From NCBI RefSeq assembly GCF_000423365.1, contig NZ_KE384009.1, positions 1,176 to 65,175 of the forward strand: a stretch of 64,000 nt of DNA, in the 5' to 3' direction. The position numbers and the translations under genes were made by a program. Of this stretch, positions 16,504 to 24,960 are shown one piece after another. Source of the DNA: Maritalea myrionectae DSM 19524. GTDB taxonomy: Bacteria > Pseudomonadota > Alphaproteobacteria > Rhizobiales > Devosiaceae. Position 1 is the first letter of the stretch; each line of letters opens with the position of its first letter. The notes under the pieces were generated by a model. That model was not told the origin of the DNA, did no database searches, and saw only the letters and a program-made list of their open reading frames with translations.

Positions 16504-17709
16504 TTACCCTTTGACAGAGCCTGCGGTCAGGCCTTTGGTCATAAATCGTTCAAGCCCCAAAAACAGCGCCATGATCGGTACGGTTGCGATCACCGCACCG
16601 GCCATAAGATGTTGTCGGGGAATTTCAGAGGAGTTGAGGCTGGCAATGCCCCGCGTCAGCGTGAATTTGGACGGGTCGTCCAGCAGCATAAAGGCCAGCA
16701 AAAATTCGTTCCACGCGATCATAAACACATAGAGTGAAACCGAGGCGATGGCCGGGAGCGACAAAGGCAAAGTGATCTTCCAAATCACGGCCAAGCGCGA
16801 CAACCCATCCATCAACCCCGCCTCTTCAATCTCGCCCGGCAGGCCGCGGAAATAGCCTTGCAGCATATAAAGCGCCACGGGAATGGTGGTGACGGGATAG
16901 ATCAAAATGATCCCAAAGATCGAGTTGCGCAATCCGGTCAGCGAAAAGGCGATATAGATCGGCAGGGCCAAGACGATCATGGGCACCATATAGATCAGCA
17001 AAATGGAGCGTGAAAATGCAGCTTGGCCGGAAAACCGCAGCCGCGCCACGGCGTAAGCGCCGGGAATGGAAAAGGCCAGCGTGATGAACACGGTGAGAAT
17101 TGAAATCACCATCGAATTGGCCAAATAAATGCCAAAATTAAAGTCGGCGAACAATTCGACATAGGAGCGGAACAGGCCCCACCCTTTTGATAAATCCAGG
17201 GAGAAATCCAACGGGTTTTGCACCAACTCAGATTGATTTTTAAAGCTGGTCATTACCATCACATAAAAGGGGATCAGCACAATGGCAGTGAAGAACACAT
17301 ATCCAATTGCCGTGAGCAACCGTATGATGATCTCTTCAAATTCATGGCGCGACAATGCCCCTTTGGGCGCGACTTTAGTGATGGCATAAGTGCCACCCAC
17401 AGCAATGGTCGCTGACAAAAGATGGGTGAAGCTGTTGGTGAGCACCGCTGCGGCATCGCCGCTGGTCACAATGCCAAAGCCGAGCATGCCCGCAATGGCA
17501 AGGGCCACGCCGCTGGCCAATGCAGCCAATCGACTGTGGGTTACGAAAAACCCAGTCAGCGCGCCACCAATAACGATCCAAACCATATCTGGTTTGTAAG
17601 GCAAGCCAGTCGCAAAGCTCAACGCAATGGCAGTGATCGTTGCGGCCACAAAGGTCCACACCAACCCAACAAAAATAGAGGTGATCGCTTTTCTGCGTAA
17701 TTTGATCAT
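16504..17709 (-). CDS. Sugar ABC permease (MalG type) with extra N-terminal membrane segments
   Basis: Residues from about 130 to 401 are a normal MalG-type permease with a FYVMVMTSFKN first loop and the ATPase-contacting EAA loop EEAGLMDGLSRLAVIWKI. The first 125 residues are additional: about four hydrophobic segments (12-35, 42-57, 61-83, 93-112) joined by short loops, not seen in usual MalG proteins of about 280 residues. The ATG at 17709 overlaps the stop of the MalF-like gene by four bases; an upstream ATG at 17766 is less likely. It pairs with the permease at 17706-18941. The purpose of the extension is unknown. Confidence 0.9.
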   Translation of the reverse strand: MIKLRRKAITSIFVGLVWTFVAATITAIALSFATGLPYKPDMVWIVIGGALTGFFVTHSRLAALASGVALAIAGMLGFGIVTSGDAAAVLTNSFTHLLSATIAVGGTYAITKVAPKGALSRHEFEEIIIRLLTAIGYVFFTAIVLIPFYVMVMTSFKNQSELVQNPLDFSLDLSKGWGLFRSYVELFADFNFGIYLANSMVISILTVFITLAFSIPGAYAVARLRFSGQAAFSRSILLIYMVPMIVLALPIYIAFSLTGLRNSIFGIILIYPVTTIPVALYMLQGYFRGLPGEIEEAGLMDGLSRLAVIWKITLPLSLPAIASVSLYVFMIAWNEFLLAFMLLDDPSKFTLTRGIASLNSSEIPRQHLMAGAVIATVPIMALFLGLERFMTKGLTAGSVKG

Positions 17710-18941
17710 AGCCCTTCCTCCTGTGAAATGAAGCGGAAGAAGAACAAGGAGAACGCCACAAGGCACATAAAGATCACCACGGCGACAGCCGCCCCTGCGC
17801 CAATGTTCGAAATCGCAAATGCTTCTTCGTAAACACTCACAGTCAAGGTTCGCGTGCCCGCATTGCCGCCGGTGAGCAGGAAGATGTCGTCAAATTTGTT
17901 GAAGGTCCAGATAAAGCGCAGCAAAAACAACACCGACAAAATGCCCAATAATTGCGGAATGCTGAGATACCAAAACTTTTGGAACGGGCTGGCGCCGTCC
18001 ATATCTGCTGCTTCATACATTTCACTGTCGATGGATTGCATGCGCGCCAAAATGAACAAGAAAGAAAGGGGGAAATAACGCCAAATCTCGAACACCGTCA
18101 CCATGATCAGTGCGAGCGGTCGATCACCAAAAAAATTGATCGCTTCATCGGTCACGCCCATTTGGATCAACAGCGCATTGGCGGACCCGGAAAACGGGTC
18201 GAATAGGATGAGCCACGAAAAGGCCACGGCGATCACCGGCGCGACATAGGGAAAAAGATAAAGTCCGCGCAATATGCCCTGCCCCCTAAAGGATTTGTCC
18301 AAAAGCAAAGCTGCGAACAGGCCCACGACGAGCGCGCCAATGGTGCCGAATACGGTGTAGAACAACGTCACGCCAAGCACAGAAATAAACTGGCTGCCAT
18401 CAAAAACCCGCGCAAAGTTCTCAAGGGTGAATTCAAAATTGGTCAAAATGTTATCCGCCGTGCCAGTGACCTGCGGTTCTGAGCTTTCAACAATCTCTTC
18501 TGCCGCATCTTCGTTGTCGGCAGTGACCGGAAAGATGATCTTCTCATTATGGCCGGGTTCTAATCGTTCAAAACTGCAGGTGAGTTGGCGTCCATCAAGT
18601 GCACAGGATTGCGGCAAGGGCTCGCGCAAAGTCACTTCGGCGGGCAACTCATCAACTATTTTTACGTCCCGAATTGCCTCGGATCTGCTGGAATTGCGCA
18701 AACGATATTCAATGCGCAACTTCTCAGCCGAGCCGCGCAACGCCTCTTTTACGATGGGCGTTGGTGGGCGCAAATCGGCCAGTTCAATCGGCTTAAAGCT
18801 AATCCAGAAAATGGCGACAAGCGGCAGCACCACAACAAGGGCGACGCTGATCAGTGTGGGCGCCAAAAGGCCCCACGCTAAGCGTTCTTCGCGCTTGGCC
18901 ATAGGTGTTTTTGCGGTCGGACGGTTCAGATTGTCTTGCAT
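17706..18941 (-). CDS. Sugar ABC permease (MalF type) with a periplasmic DUF11-like insertion
   Basis: Of 411 residues, about 22-47 form the first membrane helix and the canonical MalF-like core resumes at about 180, with the EAA loop YEAADMDGASPFQKFWYL. Between them, roughly residues 58-165 form a hydrophilic insertion. Its pattern (IEYRLRNSS, VKIVDELPAEVTL, LTCSFERLEPGHNEKIIFPV) resembles DUF11-type beta-sandwich repeats, with Cys113 and Cys122 placed for a disulfide. Topology puts it outside the membrane. E. coli MalF also has a large periplasmic domain, but after its third helix. The ATG at 18941 is preferred over 18986 because the latter runs into the stem-loop. Confidence 0.88.
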   Translation of the reverse strand: MQDNLNRPTAKTPMAKREERLAWGLLAPTLISVALVVVLPLVAIFWISFKPIELADLRPPTPIVKEALRGSAEKLRIEYRLRNSSRSEAIRDVKIVDELPAEVTLREPLPQSCALDGRQLTCSFERLEPGHNEKIIFPVTADNEDAAEEIVESSEPQVTGTADNILTNFEFTLENFARVFDGSQFISVLGVTLFYTVFGTIGALVVGLFAALLLDKSFRGQGILRGLYLFPYVAPVIAVAFSWLILFDPFSGSANALLIQMGVTDEAINFFGDRPLALIMVTVFEIWRYFPLSFLFILARMQSIDSEMYEAADMDGASPFQKFWYLSIPQLLGILSVLFLLRFIWTFNKFDDIFLLTGGNAGTRTLTVSVYEEAFAISNIGAGAAVAVVIFMCLVAFSLFFFRFISQEEGL

Positions 18942-18960
18942 GGTTTCGTTTCTTTGAACG

Positions 18961-18984
18961 GCCCCGGCGCCGAAGCGCCGGGGC
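18961..18984 (-). terminator. Ten-base-pair UUCG stem-loop after the binding-protein gene
   Basis: Perfect 10-base arms GCCCCGGCGC and GCGCCGGGGC; on the transcribed strand the loop is TTCG, an exceptionally stable tetraloop. No T-run follows, so it is more likely a 3' stabiliser or pause than a full terminator. It lies just past the stop of the binding-protein gene and just before the MalF-like gene. Confidence 0.8.
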
Positions 18985-18991
18985 ACATCAA

Positions 18992-20338
18992 TTATTCAAC
19001 TTGGGACAATTCATCATTCATGGCGGCTACAGCATCAGCGGCTGAAACATCACCGTCCAGATACTGGCGCACCACGCGGTTGATGATTTGTGAGTTGATG
19101 ATTTTAGACGCAAGGCTCAATTGGCCTTCTTTCACGCCCCAGCGCTGGGCAACATCCAAGCCACCAACGATTTCATCAATCATATCCTGCGCGTAAAGAT
19201 CACCCAATGGGGCTTTGCGATCAACGCCAACGGGCAGCTTCGCCCATGCATCAACAAATTGCGTTGGGTTTTCGCTTGTGCCACGGCGCACAGGGAACTT
19301 GCCCTCCGGCGCAATGCTCAATGTCTGCGTATAGCCTTGATCCATTGAATATTTCACAAAATCCATCGCCGTGTCTGTGTCCGCGTCGGCAGTGATGCCG
19401 AAATAGCGAATGTCACCCCAGGCGGCGCCGTCTGGATTTGATGGTCCTGCAAAGTTGGTCACAACGCCTGTTTTCGACGCGAGCGCTGGCGAGGTTGGAT
19501 CATCATTGATGGTTGGTGGCGCACTATCGCGAAGGCCTGCCAATTCATCCAGAATGAACGGCGACCAAATGATCATCGCCGCATTGCCGGAGAAATAAAG
19601 CTCACGCGATTGCTTCCAATAAAGATCGCCCGGTGGTGAGGCTTCAACGACCGCTTTATAAAACTCCAGTACCTCGGTGGTTTTGGCTTCGTCCAGCGGG
19701 AAGAACCCATCGCTCGATACGGGGGAAACTCCGTTGGCCAAGAACACATGTTCCAGCACTTGAGACATGAAGTTTTCGTCCACTTTGGTTGCCGCCACAA
19801 AGCCAAACATGGAAGGTGGATTGTGCAACTCTTTAAGTGCCGCCTCAACATTGGCGTAAGTTGTTGGTGCCGCTAGGCCTTTTTCCTCAAACAAGTCTTT
19901 GCGGTAAACGATCATCTGTGTCCAGCCGTCGACAGGCACAGAAGCTGTGCCGTCTTCATAGGCGGCCATGGCGATGGCGCCAGGTGCGAATGTATCGACG
20001 CCCAGATCCTCAATCACTTCAGTGGCCGCATCTGTATCTAAAATGCCAGCTTCCGCCCAAGGCAATGCATATTGCAGCGTGTGATAAATCACATCTGGCA
20101 AATCACCTGCCGCAAATGCGGCGGTGGCGCGTGTGCCCAAATCATTTTCAGAAACAGGGATAACTTCCACGTCGGTCCCGGTTTCAGCTTTGAATTGAGC
20201 TGCCATTTCTTGCTGTTTTGCCAAGCGTTCTGGCTGTTCTTCTGTTGTCCAAAAACGCAGACTATCCGCGTAAATGGATGTACATGACATCAACACAGCC
20301 ACAGCGGCCGTCGTCATAAGTGTTGTCGTTTTCCTCAT
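18992..20338 (-). CDS. Sugar ABC transporter binding protein
   Basis: A 448-residue extracellular solute-binding protein of family 1 with signal peptide at the N terminus (basic MRKTTTLMTT, hydrophobic core, cleavage near YADS). The mature N terminus LRFWTTEEQPERLAKQQEMA and the DLPDVIYHTLQYALPWAEAG region are typical for sugar receptors. It delivers ligand to the MalFG-like permeases downstream. Context suggests a glycosylglycerate. A GGGAGG ribosome site precedes the ATG, and the lacI gene ends 21 bases upstream in the same orientation. Confidence 0.9.
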   Translation of the reverse strand: MRKTTTLMTTAAVAVLMSCTSIYADSLRFWTTEEQPERLAKQQEMAAQFKAETGTDVEVIPVSENDLGTRATAAFAAGDLPDVIYHTLQYALPWAEAGILDTDAATEVIEDLGVDTFAPGAIAMAAYEDGTASVPVDGWTQMIVYRKDLFEEKGLAAPTTYANVEAALKELHNPPSMFGFVAATKVDENFMSQVLEHVFLANGVSPVSSDGFFPLDEAKTTEVLEFYKAVVEASPPGDLYWKQSRELYFSGNAAMIIWSPFILDELAGLRDSAPPTINDDPTSPALASKTGVVTNFAGPSNPDGAAWGDIRYFGITADADTDTAMDFVKYSMDQGYTQTLSIAPEGKFPVRRGTSENPTQFVDAWAKLPVGVDRKAPLGDLYAQDMIDEIVGGLDVAQRWGVKEGQLSLASKIINSQIINRVVRQYLDGDVSAADAVAAMNDELSQVE

Positions 20339-20359
20339 CTATTCCTCCCGATGATGTGG

Positions 20360-21427
20360 TTATCGTGCAATTTGTGCTGCCAAGTCAGCTGACGAGAGCA
20401 ACACGGGACCGTGCGATCCACGATCCAAAAAACGTGCCTTTCCGATTTCTCGTAAATCCTGTGGCGGCTCTCCGCGCACCCGCCGGATCAAGAGCTCGGC
20501 GAGGCGGGCGCCGGCAAGGTTTGTGTCTACAGAATAAGTGGAGAGCTCTGGCGACAGCACCGCCCCCTCTGGGATGCCGTCATAAGAGATCAGCGAAACT
20601 TCATGTCCAACCTTCAGGCCCAGTGATCGAATGGCGTCATACGCGCCAACGGCAGCATGATCGACCGAACAAACGATTGCGGTGGGCGGCTGTTTCAGCG
20701 CCAACAATTGGGAAACGGCATTAAACCCTTGCGGCTTATCAACTGCATTTGCGGAGACCAGCTGATCGTCAAAATCAAGGCCAACCGCGGCCAAGCCATC
20801 GCGGTATCCGTGTAGCCGCAATTTGGCATAGTGATAGCCTGCGCCGCCTGGCACAAAACCGATGCGGCGATGTCCCAAATTATAAAGCGTTTCTACGGCT
20901 TCAAACATGGCCGCTTCACCGGCAATGTCATACCATGCGCAATCGGCGATATTGTCTGTGCGCCCATAGAGCACAAACGGAATATGCGCGGCCCGTAGTG
21001 CATCGATCCGTAGGTCCTCACTATAGGTCCGCGGTAAAATGAAGCCATCTGCCTTGCGCTCTTGCGATAGTTTCTCGAGCAAGCGCACTGCGTCCGAAGT
21101 GCTGTTGGCGGTGGCCAGCGTCAAGGTCCAATCCTGCGCAGCGGATGCTTCGGTGATGCCTGCCAAAAAGTCTGCGAGAAACGGGCGGTGGCCGTCATGT
21201 TCAGAAACTTGCAGCACCAAGCCGATCGAGCGCACGCGCCCTGTTTTGATGGCTTGGGCGTGAGAGAGCGGACGATAGGACAAAGCTGTCGCGGCATTGC
21301 GCACGCGCAATCGCGTTTTTTCCGAAATATCCGGATAATCATTCAGCGCGCGACTCACCGTGCTTTTGGTCAGCCCAAGTGAACGCGCCAGATCATCAAT
21401 GGTCGTGCGTTTGCCAATAGCACTCAT
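20360..21427 (-). CDS. LacI-family repressor of the glycosylglycerate-type operon
   Basis: A 355-residue LacI/GalR protein: helix-turn-helix TIDDLARSLGLTKSTVSRAL and hinge at residues about 9-60, then a periplasmic-binding-protein-like ligand domain (residues 65-340). The start at 21427 follows GAGGAGGAG and puts the DNA-binding domain at the very N terminus; a longer start at 21481 would run through the operator palindrome. It is the first gene of its operon, and a perfect palindrome lies 35 bases upstream, so autoregulation with repression of the whole transport/hydrolase operon is likely. Confidence 0.92.
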   Translation of the reverse strand: MSAIGKRTTIDDLARSLGLTKSTVSRALNDYPDISEKTRLRVRNAATALSYRPLSHAQAIKTGRVRSIGLVLQVSEHDGHRPFLADFLAGITEASAAQDWTLTLATANSTSDAVRLLEKLSQERKADGFILPRTYSEDLRIDALRAAHIPFVLYGRTDNIADCAWYDIAGEAAMFEAVETLYNLGHRRIGFVPGGAGYHYAKLRLHGYRDGLAAVGLDFDDQLVSANAVDKPQGFNAVSQLLALKQPPTAIVCSVDHAAVGAYDAIRSLGLKVGHEVSLISYDGIPEGAVLSPELSTYSVDTNLAGARLAELLIRRVRGEPPQDLREIGKARFLDRGSHGPVLLSSADLAAQIAR

Positions 21428-21462
21428 CTGCTCGTCTCCTCCTCCACAATCGAGTAAAAGTT

Positions 21463-21478
21463 CCGAAACCGGTTTCGG
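21463..21478. promoter_or_regulatory. LacI-type operator palindrome
   Basis: CCGAAACCGGTTTCGG is a perfect 16-base palindrome with the central CG step and AAACCGGTTT core typical of LacI-family sites. It lies 36 bases upstream of the lacI start codon, where it would block the promoter of the seven-gene operon ending at 12919. Confidence 0.85.
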
Positions 21479-21620
21479 CAAGGGTCAAATTTGAAAAAAG
21501 TTTGCAGGGCTTCGGGTGCGTTTGATGTTCTCGCCGTAAAACGCCGTGATCACACCTGTTTACACAGGCGGACTAATGCAGTGAAGGGCGCAGCTGGGGT
21601 GCGCTGAAACAGAGTTTATC

Positions 21621-22715
21621 CTAATTGCCGCGATTGAGGCTTTCTAGATGCTCAAGATTGGCGATGGTGGAGAGCATGATCCGATCATGGCTCCACTCGC
21701 TGGGACCCTGGAGCAGCAAAACAACAAACAGCGTGGCCAGAACGAGCGGCACGAAAATGCCTAAACTGTTCAGCCCAATGCTGCGCTTGGCGCTTGGCAG
21801 CTCCAACGCATAAAGGATGCGGTATTCAAGATTGGATTGGCCGCGGCGGGCCAGATGGCGCTTGGGTTCAACAAAAGGCACAGTGAGCGTGCTTGAACTG
21901 TTGCGCGCCGTGCTCATGCTGCGTGCAACGCTGATCAATGTTTCGCAATAGCGTCGCTTCGAAAAGCTGGTGCGCTGCAACAAGGCGGCGTCGCAAATCA
22001 ATTCGCGCAAAATGTTCAACCGCTTGCGGAACATCAAAAAGGCCGGGTTCCAAAATAGGAGCGGGTGCAGCACGCTCCAGATATATTCCCACGCCACATC
22101 CCCATGGCGAATGTGCTGAATCTCGTGGGCGATGGCAATGCGCATTTGTTCCGAATGCGAGAGCATGGTGATTGGCACCACCACATAATAATGGCGCAAG
22201 CCCAATGTGGTGAACGGCACGCTGACCTGATCGGAGGCCACGATGTGCACGCGCCCGTTTTTATGGATCACATAGCTATGGCGCAAAATGCTGGCGAGCC
22301 CGAAAACACTGCGCGCCAAGCGCACCACAAAATAGGTGAAGGCCAGGCCCATCAGCGCCGCAAAAATCAGGCTGAGGACATGATTGGGGTGCAAAATCTG
22401 GTCAATAAACGAGCTCTTGGCGCTGATCACCGTTTGGAACTCGCGCGCGCTCATTTGCACGCCGCCGCCTAAATACCAGGAAACGAGCCAATCCGTGATG
22501 TTGAAGTTGGTCGGCAAGAGCATTGGCGCAAATCGCGCAACAATGGGGGCCAAAACGGCCAAGCCAATAAAGCAGAAAATAAGCGACTGTTCCGCCGAAA
22601 AGGAAAAACGGTAACCGATGAGGCGAAGTGAAAATCGCGTGATCAGCCAAATGCTGAATGCAGCGAGAAGTGCAATATTAAGGTCGAAGTAAAAATGCAC
22701 CAAGCCGCTAATCAT
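21621..22715 (-). CDS. BlaR1/MecR1-type M56 membrane metallopeptidase without sensor domain
   Basis: A 364-residue membrane protein with several N-terminal helices, a zinc protease motif HEIQHIRHGD (HEIQH at 197-201) and a downstream ELICDAALLQ region carrying the probable third ligand, followed by a final helix near residue 315-335. This is the M56 family that senses a signal and destroys or inactivates a BlaI-like repressor. The extracellular penicillin-binding domain of true BlaR1 is missing, so the signal is probably not a beta-lactam. It overlaps the repressor gene by eight bases, forming one operon. Confidence 0.85.
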   Translation of the reverse strand: MISGLVHFYFDLNIALLAAFSIWLITRFSLRLIGYRFSFSAEQSLIFCFIGLAVLAPIVARFAPMLLPTNFNITDWLVSWYLGGGVQMSAREFQTVISAKSSFIDQILHPNHVLSLIFAALMGLAFTYFVVRLARSVFGLASILRHSYVIHKNGRVHIVASDQVSVPFTTLGLRHYYVVVPITMLSHSEQMRIAIAHEIQHIRHGDVAWEYIWSVLHPLLFWNPAFLMFRKRLNILRELICDAALLQRTSFSKRRYCETLISVARSMSTARNSSSTLTVPFVEPKRHLARRGQSNLEYRILYALELPSAKRSIGLNSLGIFVPLVLATLFVVLLLQGPSEWSHDRIMLSTIANLEHLESLNRGN

Positions 22716-23103
22716 CGTTTTTCTCTAGCTTTGTGTCGAGCATGTCGCGGATTTGTTCAATCATATCGTCGGTCAGCATTTCATCATCCACCAGCCGGGC
22801 CACAAGCGCGGTTGGGGTGTTGCCGAACAAGGATTTGGACATTTGCCGGATTGAGCGGCCCTGATAATCTGATTTGCTGACAGTGGGGTGATAAACAAAG
22901 GCGCGATCTTCTTTCGAGCTGGACACAAAGCCCTTTTGCTCCAGAATGCGCATAACGGTGGCCCCGGACGTATAGGCGCGATCCGTCTGCGCCTCCATAT
23001 TGGCCATAATCTCGCGCACCGTGCCGCTGCCAATTGCCCACAGGCCGTTCATAAACTCCAACTCTACACTGGTTAGAAAATCGGGATCATGCTTGCGGGC
23101 CAT
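22708..23103 (-). CDS. BlaI/MecI/CopY-family repressor
   Basis: A 131-residue penicillinase-repressor family protein: N-terminal winged helix with TSVELEFMNGLWAIGSGTVR, GATVMRILEQKGFV, then the basic beta-wing (SSKEDRAFVYHP) and a C-terminal dimerisation helix (residues 85-131). The ATG at 23103 gives normal family length; a longer frame to 23286 would run through the operator and into glpK. It should repress its own operon with the M56 peptidase. No beta-lactamase gene lies nearby, so the regulon is unknown. Confidence 0.9.
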   Translation of the reverse strand: MARKHDPDFLTSVELEFMNGLWAIGSGTVREIMANMEAQTDRAYTSGATVMRILEQKGFVSSSKEDRAFVYHPTVSKSDYQGRSIRQMSKSLFGNTPTALVARLVDDEMLTDDMIEQIRDMLDTKLEKNDD

Positions 23104-23139
23104 AGAGCTGCTTTTTCTGTTAAGGTACTGATACGATAA

Positions 23140-23153
23140 ATTTAGTACTAAAT
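23140..23153. promoter_or_regulatory. Palindrome, probable BlaI-type operator
   Basis: ATTTAGTACTAAAT is a perfect 14-base palindrome 37 bases upstream of the repressor start codon, in an AT-rich promoter-sized gap. BlaI/MecI/CopY sites are short dyads with TAC/GTA-like halves, which this fits approximately. Confidence 0.6.
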
Positions 23154-23180
23154 ATCTAGGTTTGGCAAGCCGTGTGCTGA

Positions 23181-24677
23181 TCAACCTTTGTAAAGCACTC
23201 GCTGCACCGCCTTTTGCCAGCCCTGATAATCTTGATCGGCGGCTGATTTGTCGACCAAAGGGATGAATTGATGCGCCGAGCGCCATTGGCGGGTGAACTG
23301 ATGCGGGGTTTCCAAAAGCCCTGCCCCTAGCCCGGCCAGATAGGCCGCGCCCAGCGCCGTCGTTTCTGTGATCTGCGGGCGATCAACTGGCGCTTGCAAT
23401 TGGTCCGCCAGTTTTTGCATCGCGAATTGATTATTGGCCATGCCGCCGTCAATGCGCAAAACCCGGGCGCCCGCACCGCCCCAATCTTCATCCATGGCCT
23501 CAACCAAATCACGGGTTTGAAAGGCGACGCTTTCTAATGCGGCCTTGGCGATTTCGGCGGGGCCAGAATTGCGCGTCAGCCCAAAAATGGCACCGCGACT
23601 TTCCGCGTCCCAATAGGGTGCGCCCAATCCGGTAAAGGCAGGCACGAAATAAACCGATTGTGCCGGGTCAGCGGCAGCAGCGAGAGTGTCGGTCTCCGCA
23701 GCGTCACCAATGATTTTCAAGCCATCACGCAACCATTGCACCACGGCCCCAGCGACAAATATTGAGCCTTCAAGGGCATAGGTTGGCTTGCCGTCAAGCT
23801 GATAGGCAATGGTGGTGAGCAAGCGATTTTGGGAAAAAACGGGCTGATCCCCCGTGTTTAACAACACAAAACATCCTGTGCCATAGGTGGATTTGGCCAT
23901 GCCGGGTTCAAAACAGGCCTGTCCCACCGTGGCAGCCTGCTGGTCCCCGGCCACCCCGCGAATGGGGATGTCCACCCCGTCAAACAAATCAGGCTGGGTT
24001 CGGCCAAAATCATCTGCGCTGTCTTTCACTTCCGGCAGCATCGACATGGGCACATCAAAAAGCGCGCAAAGCTCACGGTCCCATTCGCCCGTCACAATGT
24101 TATAGAGCATGGTGCGGGCCGCGTTGGTGGCGTCGGTCGCATGCACCTTCCCGCCAGTTAAATGCCAGATCAAATAGCTGTCGACTGTACCAAACAAGAG
24201 CTCACCGCGCTCTGCCTTGGCCCGTGCGTCTGGCAACTCATTGAGAATCCAATTGATCTTGGTTGCGGAAAAATACGGATCGAGGAGCAATCCGGTTTTG
24301 GCGCGAACCAAATCCTCATGTTCTGCCTGCTGGAGCTGTTGGCAAAAATCAGCCGTGCGCCGATCCTGCCACACAATCGCATTATAGATCGGTCTTCCTG
24401 TCGCCTTTTCCCAAACAATGGTGGTTTCCCGCTGGTTGGTCACGCCAATGGCGGCAATGTTGCGCGCCTTAACATCCGCTTTCGTGAGCACTTGTGCGCA
24501 CATGCGGCGCGTTGTGTCCCATAGATCTTCAGGCTTATGTTCAACCCAACCAGACTGCGGAAAAATCTGTTCAAATTCCTCCTGCGCGGTGGCGATGGGC
24601 TTGAGCGATTGATCAAAGATGATTGCACGGGTCGATGTCGTGCCTTGATCAATCGCCAGAATATAGTCCGTCGGCAT
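23181..24677 (-). CDS. glpK: Glycerol kinase
   Basis: GlpK phosphorylates glycerol to glycerol 3-phosphate with ATP. The 498-residue FGGY kinase starts [18 protein letters not shown] and has the ATPase-fold motifs [33 protein letters not shown] and [12 protein letters not shown] in order. The ATG at 24677 gives standard length and lies six bases before glpU ends upstream, whereas a frame starting at 24740 would overlap it. It is the last gene of the glycerol transport operon. Confidence 0.96.
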   Translation of the reverse strand: MPTDYILAIDQGTTSTRAIIFDQSLKPIATAQEEFEQIFPQSGWVEHKPEDLWDTTRRMCAQVLTKADVKARNIAAIGVTNQRETTIVWEKATGRPIYNAIVWQDRRTADFCQQLQQAEHEDLVRAKTGLLLDPYFSATKINWILNELPDARAKAERGELLFGTVDSYLIWHLTGGKVHATDATNAARTMLYNIVTGEWDRELCALFDVPMSMLPEVKDSADDFGRTQPDLFDGVDIPIRGVAGDQQAATVGQACFEPGMAKSTYGTGCFVLLNTGDQPVFSQNRLLTTIAYQLDGKPTYALEGSIFVAGAVVQWLRDGLKIIGDAAETDTLAAAADPAQSVYFVPAFTGLGAPYWDAESRGAIFGLTRNSGPAEIAKAALESVAFQTRDLVEAMDEDWGGAGARVLRIDGGMANNQFAMQKLADQLQAPVDRPQITETTALGAAYLAGLGAGLLETPHQFTRQWRSAHQFIPLVDKSAADQDYQGWQKAVQRVLYKG

Positions 24678-24682
24678 TGGGG

Positions 24683-24958
24683 TTAGACTTTCCAAAAGCA
24701 GAATGTTGCCCAGCAGATGGCAATCACCAATGGTGCCCAAAGCGGCGTGCCAAAAAAGCCAAGCCAGGCCAGAAAGATATAAGCGCTGCCCAAGAGCGAG
24801 AGAAACAATCTATCGCCACGGGTGGTGACCAGGCCAAGCGCGCCTTTGCGCTCGGCCCCGCCCGGGGATTTGATTTCAAGAATGGTCAACACGCCCATGG
24901 CACTGAAGATGCCGATAAATAATAAGGCTGTTGGCCAAGTCCATGCCATCCAACTCAT
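24683..24958 (-). CDS. glpU: DUF2160 small membrane protein of the glycerol ABC operon
   Basis: A 91-residue protein with two or three hydrophobic segments (9-27, 54-70, 72-87) and a cytoplasmic loop with [16 protein letters not shown]. This matches DUF2160, which is found inside alphaproteobacterial glycerol ABC operons and is called GlpU in Rhizobium. Its role is not established; an accessory of the permease complex is a guess. It lies two bases after glpQ. Confidence 0.85.
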   Translation of the reverse strand: MSWMAWTWPTALLFIGIFSAMGVLTILEIKSPGGAERKGALGLVTTRGDRLFLSLLGSAYIFLAWLGFFGTPLWAPLVIAICWATFCFWKV

Positions 24959-24960
24959 GA

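Noticed and set aside
21621-23103. Beta-lactam resistance locus
   Set aside because: No beta-lactamase or penicillin-binding sensor domain is present; only the repressor/peptidase pair is shared with bla systems.
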